Part shown: positions 1-3,725 of the stretch, in pieces
How positions within the stretch are numbered: position 1 is the stretch's first letter
Layout of the letters: each line of letters opens with the position of its first letter
Source: Gammaproteobacteria bacterium
GTDB taxonomy: Bacteria > Pseudomonadota > Gammaproteobacteria > Immundisolibacterales > Immundisolibacteraceae
Reading direction: 5' to 3'
DNA length: 5,794 bases
NCBI GenBank assembly: GCA_003645395.1
Contig: QNFC01000118.1
Span: 1-5,794, forward strand
Position numbers and translations under genes: made by a program
Notes under the pieces: model-generated
The model's input: the letters and a program-made list of their open reading frames with translations, nothing else
Told to the model about the DNA's origin: nothing
Database searches by the model: none

Positions 1-117
1 ATCAGTTTGGTGGTGGATCTAATCACGCCGATCGCGATGGAAGAAGGGTTGCGCTTTGCGATCCGCGAAGGTGGCCGTACGGTCGGCGCCGGTGTCGTCG
101 CCAAAATTATTGAGTGA
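1..117 (+). CDS. tuf: Elongation factor Tu, C-terminal end (partial)
   Basis: The first 38 codons of the window, in frame 1 and ending in TGA at 115-117, are the end of EF-Tu, the GTPase that delivers aminoacyl-tRNA to the ribosomal A site. The segment GLRFAIREGGRTVGAGVVAK is the near-invariant end of EF-Tu domain 3, and the final IIE matches the pseudomonad type of C-terminus rather than the E. coli VLG/VLS. The start and the GTPase domain lie upstream of the window. It stands just before tRNA-Trp and secE, as tufB does in many gammaproteobacteria, so this is probably the tufB-type copy, although the sequence alone cannot show whether a second tuf exists. No convincing terminator follows it, so read-through into the tRNA is likely (inference). 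Confidence 0.97.
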   Translation: MSLVVDLITPIAMEEGLRFAIREGGRTVGAGVVAKIIE

Positions 118-173
118 TTCGTTCAGGGTTGTTTTCGTTTGATGGCGGAACCAATTCTCTCTTTTCAGGATGC

Positions 174-249
<76 letters not shown>

Positions 250-275
250 CATTTGGGCTTGTAATCAGGTTTATT

Positions 276-280
276 AAGGG
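276..280 (+). promoter_or_regulatory. Ribosome binding site that fixes the secE GTG start
   Basis: AAGGG lies 6 nt before the GTG at 287. No ATG lies nearby in that frame, and the first membrane helix begins within the first ten codons, so a later start would remove it. This supports GTG 287 as the secE start. Confidence 0.75.
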
Positions 281-286
281 CTGGCA

Positions 287-634
287 GTGTTAGAGCGTAT
301 TAAACAGATATTGGTCGTAGTCGCGCTAGGTGCGGGATTTGCTGGCTTTTTTTACTTTTCTGACTCCGAAAAGCTATACGCATACGGGTCCCTGGTTGTA
401 GCAATTGTAGTTGCCATCGTGATCGGCATACGAACGCAGCCCGGCATTTCACTCTGGAAATTCCTGCGCGAAGCTCGGACAGAATTGCGCAAGGTGGTTT
501 GGCCAACGCGAAAAGAGACCACTCAAATGACTTTTTTCGTGTTTCTGATCACGGTGATTACCAGTCTGATGCTCTGGTTTTTTGACTGGATGTCGAGTTC
601 CGCAGTTGAGAAGTTATTAGGAATCGAAGGCTAA
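287..634 (+). CDS. secE: Preprotein translocase subunit SecE
   Basis: This encodes a 115-residue inner-membrane protein, the essential small subunit of the SecYEG protein-export channel, which clamps the two halves of SecY. Three hydrophobic segments are visible at about residues 7-25, 33-48 and 83-103. Between the second and third lies the amphipathic cytoplasmic helix with the family signature, including REARTELRKVVWPTRKET (61-78) and its W72-P73 pair. The three-helix form is the gammaproteobacterial type (E. coli 127 aa); many other bacteria keep only the last helix. The start is GTG at 287 with AAGGG 6 nt upstream. The TAA stop (632-634) shares its last A with the ATG of nusG, so the two are probably translationally coupled. 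I found no convincing promoter in the 37 nt between tRNA-Trp and secE. Confidence 0.96.
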   Translation: MLERIKQILVVVALGAGFAGFFYFSDSEKLYAYGSLVVAIVVAIVIGIRTQPGISLWKFLREARTELRKVVWPTRKETTQMTFFVFLITVITSLMLWFFDWMSSSAVEKLLGIEG

Positions 635-1179
635 TGGTGGCTGAAGGTCAAAAGCTCTGGTACATAGTGCATGCCTATTCTGGCTATGAAAAAAGCGTAA
701 TGCGCGCGCTTGCTGAGCGTATTGAGCGCGCAGGTATGGAGCACTATTTCGGTGAAATACTGGTGCCTACCGAAGAAGTCGTAGAGATGAAAGGTGGGCA
801 GAAGCGGAGCAGTGAGCGTAAATTCTTCCCCGGATACGTGCTTGTTAATATGGAGCTAACTGACGATAGTTGGCACTTGGTAAAGGCGGTGCCCAAAGTG
901 ATGGGATTTCTGGGTGGTAGCGGTGGCAAACCCGCGGCGATCTCCGACAGTGAGGCAGAACTGATCTTGAACCGTATCCAGGATGGCCTGGAAAAACCTC
1001 AGCCGAAAGTGCTTTTTGAGATTGGTGAGTTGGTTCGAGTCATTGACGGTCCTTTCAATGATTTCAACGGCGTTGTCGAAGCGGTAAATTACGACAAAAG
1101 TAAACTTGATGTATCAGTAACAATTTTTGGGCGTTCCACGCCCGTTGAGCTTGAATTTGCTCAGGTAGAAAAAGCTTAA
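634..1179 (+). CDS. nusG: Transcription termination/antitermination factor NusG
   Basis: This encodes NusG, 181 residues, the same length as in E. coli. It binds the RNA polymerase clamp through its N-terminal domain to suppress pausing; its C-terminal KOW domain binds either Rho or ribosomal protein S10 to couple transcription with translation. The NGN domain spans about residues 5-118, with WYIVHAYSGYE (9-19) and RKFFPGYVLV (62-71) conserved. The KOW domain covers about 128-181, with GELVRVIDGPFNDFNG (131-146) and VTIFGRSTPVEL (162-173). F165, the E. coli residue that contacts S10, is present. The ATG at 634 overlaps the secE stop (TAATG); GAAGG (626-630) and AGGAA (619-623) are possible ribosome sites. 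The stop is TAA at 1177-1179, and an 85-nt gap separates it from rplK. Confidence 0.98.
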   Translation: MVAEGQKLWYIVHAYSGYEKSVMRALAERIERAGMEHYFGEILVPTEEVVEMKGGQKRSSERKFFPGYVLVNMELTDDSWHLVKAVPKVMGFLGGSGGKPAAISDSEAELILNRIQDGLEKPQPKVLFEIGELVRVIDGPFNDFNGVVEAVNYDKSKLDVSVTIFGRSTPVELEFAQVEKA

Positions 1180-1217
1180 AGATTTTTTGAAAAAGAAATA
1201 GGTGTTTTTAAGTAGTT

Positions 1218-1250
1218 AACGGGGAGCTTTCACCAGCGTTTGAACCCGGA
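1218..1250 (+). promoter_or_regulatory. Probable L1-binding autoregulatory leader of rplK-rplA
   Basis: Between nusG and rplK, CGGG (1220-1223) can pair with CCCG (1245-1248). The enclosed strands GGGGAGCTTT (1221-1230) and GTTTGAACCC (1238-1247) resemble the two sides of the 23S rRNA L1-binding helix, which I recall as GGGAGGCUUU and CCUUGAAAUACC. In E. coli, L1 represses its own operon by binding such an rRNA mimic just upstream of rplK. The site here lies 15 nt before the rplK ATG and immediately upstream of its AAGGAG (1253-1258), so bound L1 could block initiation there. The inner helix is short (GC/GC, 1226-1227 with 1236-1237), so the exact fold is uncertain. The rRNA comparison is from memory. 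Confidence 0.6.
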
Positions 1251-1264
1251 ATAAGGAGAGCCGT

Positions 1265-1699
1265 ATGGCTAAAAAAATAAAAGCTTATATTAAGCTTCAA
1301 GTGCCTGCTGGGCAGGCGAATCCCAGTCCTCCGGTTGGTCCGGCCCTGGGCCAGCACGGCGTTAACATCATGGAATTCTGCAAAGCGTTTAATGCAGAAA
1401 CTGGTGATATAGAGCAAGGCTTGCCTGTGCCTGTAGTGATTTCTGTCTATGAAGACCGCAGTTTTACCTTTATCAAAAAAACGGTCCCGGCTTCGGTGTT
1501 GTTGAAAAAGGCCGCCGGTATTAAGAGTGGTAGCGGTACGCCTAATACAAAAAAAGTTGGTAAGGTGAGTCGCGATCAGCTCGAAGAGATCGCCCGTGCT
1601 AAAGACCCGGATCTGACTGCTGCTGATATGGATGCCGCGGTTCGAACTATAGCTGGTAGTGCGCGCAGTATGGGTCTAGAGGTTGAGGGAGTATCCTGA
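1265..1699 (+). CDS. rplK: 50S ribosomal protein L11
   Basis: This encodes L11, 144 residues (E. coli 142), which with 23S rRNA helices 43-44 forms the stalk base contacted by elongation factors and, through RelA, senses uncharged tRNA. The N-terminal domain (about 1-70) holds the proline-rich ANPSPPVGPALGQHGVNIM (18-36), whose prolines lie where thiostrepton binds in sensitive bacteria. The C-terminal rRNA-binding domain (about 75-141) includes LLKKAAGIKSGSG and ends in TIAGSARSMGLEVEG. The ATG at 1265 follows AAGGAG (1253-1258) with a 6-nt spacer. The TGA stop at 1697-1699 overlaps the rplA ATG, which suggests translational coupling, so control at the rplK start would govern both proteins. 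Rare-type codons such as ATA occur near the start. Confidence 0.98.
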   Translation: MAKKIKAYIKLQVPAGQANPSPPVGPALGQHGVNIMEFCKAFNAETGDIEQGLPVPVVISVYEDRSFTFIKKTVPASVLLKKAAGIKSGSGTPNTKKVGKVSRDQLEEIARAKDPDLTAADMDAAVRTIAGSARSMGLEVEGVS

Positions 1700-2388
1700 T
1701 GGCTAGAATCGGTAAAAGGCGAGCAGCGCAAATTGAATTACTTGGTGATCGATCAGCGCTACCGCTTGTCGAGGCTCTTCATTTGGTCAAGCAGACCGCG
1801 ACCGCGAAATTTGATGAATCGATCGATATGAGTTTGAACCTTGGTATCGATTCGCGTAAATCAGATCAGGTCGTACGTGGCGCAACAGTATTGCCCAATG
1901 GGGCGGGGAAGACGGTCAGAATAGCTGTATTCGCACAGGGTGACGCGGCAGATAAGGCAACCCTGGCCGGGGCCGATGAGGTCGGCATGGAAGACTTGGC
2001 TGAGAAAATCAAAGGTGGAGACCTCGGATTTGATGTAGTTATTGCTGCTCCAGACGCGATGCGCGTGGTGGGTGCGCTTGGACAGGTCCTGGGTCCGCGA
2101 GGGCTGATGCCGAACCCTAAAGTAGGCACGGTGACGCCTGATGTCGCCGGAGCGGTCGAAAACGCCAAAAAGGGTCAGGTCAGGTTTCGCGTTGACAAGG
2201 CAGGTATTATCCATTGTGCGGTGGGTAAGGCGTCCTTTAGCGCTGATGCGCTAAGTGAAAACATTCAGGCCGTGGTTGCTGAAGTCCAAAAACTCAAGCC
2301 TGCGGCTGCAAAGGGCGTGTATCTGGACAGGCTAACTGTGAGCTCGACAATGGGTTTGGGTGTACCGGTTGATGTGTCGACAATTTAA
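1699..2388 (+). CDS. rplA: 50S ribosomal protein L1
   Basis: This encodes L1, 229 residues (E. coli 234), which forms the mobile L1 stalk that helps move deacylated tRNA through the E site and acts as the translational repressor of rplK-rplA. Domain I is built from both ends (about 1-68 and 159-229) and includes LGIDSRKSDQVVRGATVLP (48-66). Domain II is about 69-158. The family signature VLGPRGLMPNPKVGTV (130-145) is intact, as is the C-terminal STMGLGVPVD rRNA-binding segment (216-225). The ATG overlaps the rplK TGA, with GAGGGAG (1685-1691) 7 nt upstream. It ends about five residues earlier than E. coli L1. Codons 7 and 8 are AGG and CGA, rare types for a ribosomal protein gene in E. coli. 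Confidence 0.98.
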   Translation: MARIGKRRAAQIELLGDRSALPLVEALHLVKQTATAKFDESIDMSLNLGIDSRKSDQVVRGATVLPNGAGKTVRIAVFAQGDAADKATLAGADEVGMEDLAEKIKGGDLGFDVVIAAPDAMRVVGALGQVLGPRGLMPNPKVGTVTPDVAGAVENAKKGQVRFRVDKAGIIHCAVGKASFSADALSENIQAVVAEVQKLKPAAAKGVYLDRLTVSSTMGLGVPVDVSTI

Positions 2389-2399
2389 ATTCAACGGTA
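2363..2399 (+). promoter_or_regulatory. Hairpin spanning the rplA stop and the rplA-rplJ gap
   Basis: TACCGGTTGA (2363-2372) pairs with TCAACGGTA (2391-2399) over 9 bp with one bulged base (G2368). It leaves an 18-nt loop that contains the rplA TAA stop. A second, weaker stem (2398-2404 with 2412-2417) follows and shares two bases with it. The position, just before rplJ, is where L10 feedback control is expected, but I cannot recognise the L10-leader kink-turn here. It is also too AT-poor in the tail to be a terminator. Confidence 0.35.
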
Positions 2400-2440
2400 T
2401 TTCTGAAAGATAGAATAAGTAATTTGAGCGGTAGATACCT

Positions 2441-2965
2441 ATGAGTACAAATTTAGAGATTAAGCAAGCTAAGGTGGCCGAGGTGGCTACCGTAGCCGAG
2501 CACGCAACCTCGATGATTGGAGCGGATTTCTCCGGGGTGACGGTAGAGGAGATGACTTACTTTCGAGCGGAAGCCCGTAAGGCTGACGTTTACATCAAAG
2601 TCATTAAGAATAACCTGCTCAAGCTGGCCGTTAAGGGGACGGATTTTGAAATAATTTCCGAGTCAATAAAGGGGCCGCTAATCGTCGCTTTTTCGGCGGA
2701 GGAACCTGGGGCAGCAGCTCGCGTAGTACGTGATTTTTGCAAGCAAAACGAGGCGATGCAGGTCCGGTTGGTGGTGGTTGGCGGGCAATTGTTGGACGCA
2801 GGTGCGCTAGAGGCTGTAGCTAAGTTGCCAACCCGCGATGAAGCGTTGGCTAAGCTGATGGGAGTGATGAAAGCCCCGGTCACTAAGCTAGTTCAAACAC
2901 TTGCGGCACCACACAGCAAGCTGGTTCGGACTTTTGCTGCGCTAAAGGAAGAAAAAGAGGCTTAA
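2441..2965 (+). CDS. rplJ: 50S ribosomal protein L10
   Basis: This encodes L10, 174 residues (E. coli 165), the base of the L7/L12 stalk. Its N-terminal globular domain (about 1-130) binds 23S rRNA beside L11, and its C-terminal helix carries L7/L12 dimers. Conserved segments include SGVTVEEMTYFR (31-42), IKNNLL (55-60), GPLIVAFS (78-85) and EPGAAARVVRDF (88-99). The tail (138-170) holds three 11-residue units, which accounts for most of the extra length over E. coli. The ATG at 2441 is the only usable upstream start, since an in-frame TAG lies at 2432-2434. No clear Shine-Dalgarno precedes it: GAG at 2426-2428 is weak and 12 nt away. That suggests low intrinsic initiation, coupling to rplA, or control by RNA structure (inference). 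The L10-L7/L12 complex represses this operon in E. coli. Confidence 0.97.
   Translation: MSTNLEIKQAKVAEVATVAEHATSMIGADFSGVTVEEMTYFRAEARKADVYIKVIKNNLLKLAVKGTDFEIISESIKGPLIVAFSAEEPGAAARVVRDFCKQNEAMQVRLVVVGGQLLDAGALEAVAKLPTRDEALAKLMGVMKAPVTKLVQTLAAPHSKLVRTFAALKEEKEA
2852..2950 (+). repeat. Three 11-residue L7/L12-binding repeats in the L10 tail
   Basis: Residues 138-170 of L10 fall into three consecutive 11-residue units beginning KLMGVMKA (138), KLVQTLAA (149) and KLVRTFAA (160). The second and third share 6 of their first 8 residues; the first shares the KL, the hydrophobic spacing and the Ala. In known L10 structures each such helical segment docks one L7/L12 N-terminal dimer. E. coli L10, as I recall it, shows only two units here. 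The repeats are at protein level; the DNA copies have diverged in codon choice. Confidence 0.7.
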
Positions 2966-2984
2966 CTCGTACTTGGCTGGTAGG

Positions 2985-2998
2985 TCAACTCCGGTTGA
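2985..2998 (+). promoter_or_regulatory. Small UNCG-loop hairpin after rplJ
   Basis: TCAAC (2985-2989) and GTTGA (2994-2998) pair perfectly around the loop TCCG, closed by C-G. As RNA this is a UNCG-class tetraloop, a very stable type. It begins 20 nt after the rplJ stop and is followed by no T-run, so it is not an intrinsic terminator. It may protect the 3' end of the rplJ message or form part of a structured rplL leader (inference). Confidence 0.4.
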
Positions 2999-3008
2999 GC
3001 GATAGCGT

Positions 3009-3031
3009 TTCCGTTTGTCGCACGGACGGAA
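3009..3031 (+). promoter_or_regulatory. Ten-bp hairpin in the rplJ-rplL gap
   Basis: The arms 3009-3018 and 3022-3031 pair over 10 bp (eight Watson-Crick, two G-T) around the 3-nt loop CGC (3019-3021). No T-run follows, so simple termination is unlikely. The loop and 3' arm start, TCGCAC (3018-3023), can alternatively pair with GTGCGA (3052-3057), giving two mutually exclusive folds. Its role is unknown; RNA processing or stability control between rplJ and rplL is a reasonable guess. Confidence 0.4.
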
Positions 3032-3057
3032 TGGTGAAGCCTCTTAGTGGCGTGCGA

Positions 3058-3086
3058 TTGAAATTTTGATTCAAAAACTTTATATG
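3058..3086 (+). promoter_or_regulatory. Candidate sigma-70 promoter for rplL
   Basis: TTGAAA (3058-3063, 5/6 to the -35 consensus) and TATATG (3081-3086, 4/6 to the -10) are separated by 17 nt in the most AT-rich part of the rplJ-rplL gap. Transcription would begin near 3093, giving a leader of about 18 nt that keeps GGAG (3101-3104) 6 nt before the rplL ATG. The spacer holds a perfect dyad, TTTTGA-T-TCAAAA (3064-3076). A separate rplL promoter would fit the need for several L7/L12 copies per ribosome. This is sequence resemblance only. Confidence 0.4.
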
Positions 3087-3110
3087 TTTAATGTAACTCC
3101 GGAGTAAATC

Positions 3111-3491
3111 ATGGCAGTAAATCAGGAAGAACTACTCGAAACTATTTCCAACATGACTGTTGTTGAAGTGGTTGACCTCATCGAAGCGATGGAAGAAAAA
3201 TTTGGCGTCAGTGCTGCAGCGATGGCTGCACCTGCCGCAGCGGCTGGTAGCGAAGCCGGTGGCGCAACTGTTGAAGAGCAAACTCAGTTCGATGTAGTCC
3301 TGACTGGGTTTGGCGAGGCTAAAGTAGCGGTGATCAAAGTGGTTCGCGCGATTACGGGGCTAGGGCTGAAAGAGGCGAAGCAGGCGGTTGAAAGTGCGCC
3401 TACTCCTATAAAGGAAGGTGCCAGCAAAGAAGAGGCAGAAGCGCTAGTCGCTCAGATCGCTGAGGCTGGCGGAACTGCTGAGCTGAAGTAG
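3111..3491 (+). CDS. rplL: 50S ribosomal protein L7/L12
   Basis: This encodes L7/L12, 126 residues (E. coli 121), the flexible acidic stalk protein present as several dimers per ribosome, which recruits translation GTPases and stimulates their GTP hydrolysis. The N-terminal dimerisation and L10-binding domain is about 1-34 (VVDLIEAMEEKFGVSAAAM). An Ala/Gly-rich hinge spans about 35-56. The C-terminal factor-binding domain is about 57-126 and keeps KVAVIKVVRAITGLGLKEAK (71-90), with the conserved K71, K76 and R79 on the factor-facing surface. The ATG at 3111 has GGAG (3101-3104) at a 6-nt spacing. Two oddities are a TAG stop and repeated CTA, GGG and ATA codons, unusual for what is normally among the most abundant proteins. 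The 145-nt gap from rplJ and the 234-nt gap to rpoB are both structured. Confidence 0.98.
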   Translation: MAVNQEELLETISNMTVVEVVDLIEAMEEKFGVSAAAMAAPAAAAGSEAGGATVEEQTQFDVVLTGFGEAKVAVIKVVRAITGLGLKEAKQAVESAPTPIKEGASKEEAEALVAQIAEAGGTAELK

Positions 3492-3498
3492 AGCTTGG

Positions 3499-3530
3499 AC
3501 CAAGTTTATAATGGCCTCTGGGCCTTTGGT
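3499..3530 (+). promoter_or_regulatory. First hairpin of the rplL-rpoB gap
   Basis: ACCAAG (3499-3504) can pair with TTTGGT (3525-3530), and inside it GGCC (3513-3516) pairs with GGCC (3521-3524) around loop TCTG. An unpaired TTTATAAT lies on the 5' side. A competing fold is the dyad CTTGG-A-CCAAG (3494-3504). It starts 8 nt after the rplL stop. Stability is modest, so confidence is low. Confidence 0.35.
3507..3512 (+). promoter_or_regulatory. Perfect -10 element, possible minor rpoB promoter
   Basis: TATAAT at 3507-3512 is an exact -10 consensus just after rplL. The best -35 upstream is CTGAAG (3483-3488), only 3/6 with an 18-nt spacer and inside the rplL end, and there is no extended -10 TG. 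A weak internal promoter for rpoB would be in keeping with other bacteria, but chance occurrence is quite possible. Confidence 0.25.
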
Positions 3531-3533
3531 TAG

Positions 3534-3561
3534 CCGTTGTTAAAAACTATTTTGGCAACGG
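3534..3561 (+). promoter_or_regulatory. Second hairpin of the rplL-rpoB gap (12 bp)
   Basis: CCGTTGTTAAAA (3534-3545) pairs with TTTTGGCAACGG (3550-3561) without interruption: ten Watson-Crick and two G-T pairs, with the 4-nt loop ACTA. No T-run follows. Only two bases separate it from the next, larger hairpin, so the two could stack into a long double-stranded region. It is most likely part of the attenuation/processing region known between rplL and rpoB in E. coli (inference). Confidence 0.6.
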
Positions 3562-3563
3562 AT

Positions 3564-3620
3564 TGAAGAATCCCCTCAACTGGCGACGGCTTTTCGTCGT
3601 TTACGGTAGGGGATTCTTTG
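3564..3620 (+). promoter_or_regulatory. Long rplL-rpoB hairpin: likely attenuator or RNase III site
   Basis: AAGAATCCCCT (3566-3576) pairs perfectly with AGGGGATTCTT (3608-3618), extended by two wobble pairs to 3564 and 3620. Inside, CGACG (3584-3588) pairs with CGTCG (3595-3599) around a GCTTTT loop. The descending arm runs into TTCTTTGTCTG, a poor T-tract, so termination would be partial at most. In E. coli this gap holds an attenuator, which lowers rpoBC relative to rplJL, and an RNase III cleavage site. A stem this long matches either role. The fold is visible in the sequence; its function is inferred from position. Confidence 0.65.
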
Positions 3621-3626
3621 TCTGTG

Positions 3627-3645
3627 AAAATCGTTATTCGATTTT
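3627..3645 (+). promoter_or_regulatory. Small AT-rich hairpin before rpoB
   Basis: AAAATCG (3627-3633) and CGATTTT (3639-3645) form a perfect 7-bp inverted repeat around TTATT. It follows the long hairpin by 6 nt and is followed by A-rich sequence, so it is not a terminator on the + strand. From 3646 to 3713 I see no stronger element; AAGGG (3714-3718), 7 nt before ATG 3726, is the rpoB ribosome site. Confidence 0.35.
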
Positions 3646-3725
3646 AAAATAGCATCGATATACAGTCGTTGCAGATTTTACTGCCGGGTATCAGGCCGCA
3701 TTTTTGTTGATTTAAGGGACTATTC

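Noticed and set aside
118..173. Promoter or terminator between tuf and tRNA-Trp
   Set aside because: TTGTTT (129-134) has no matching -10 at proper distance, and no stem with a T-run is present; co-transcription is simpler.
1187..1215. Possible promoter between nusG and rplK (TTGAAA at 1187)
   Set aside because: The only -10-like hexamer (TTTAAG, 1207-1212) is 14 nt away, too close, and nothing better lies at 16-18 nt.
1861..2214. Minus-strand open frames of 117 and 100 codons opposite rplA
   Set aside because: They lie wholly opposite a conserved ribosomal gene, have no recognisable domain, and are explained by its codon composition.
2590..2883. Minus-strand 97-codon frame opposite rplJ
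   Set aside because: Fully antisense to a conserved gene, with no domain recognised.
3682..3705. Terminator-like stem followed by TTTTT just before rpoB
   Set aside because: The stem is only five pairs with a bulge and an 8-nt loop, too weak for an intrinsic terminator.
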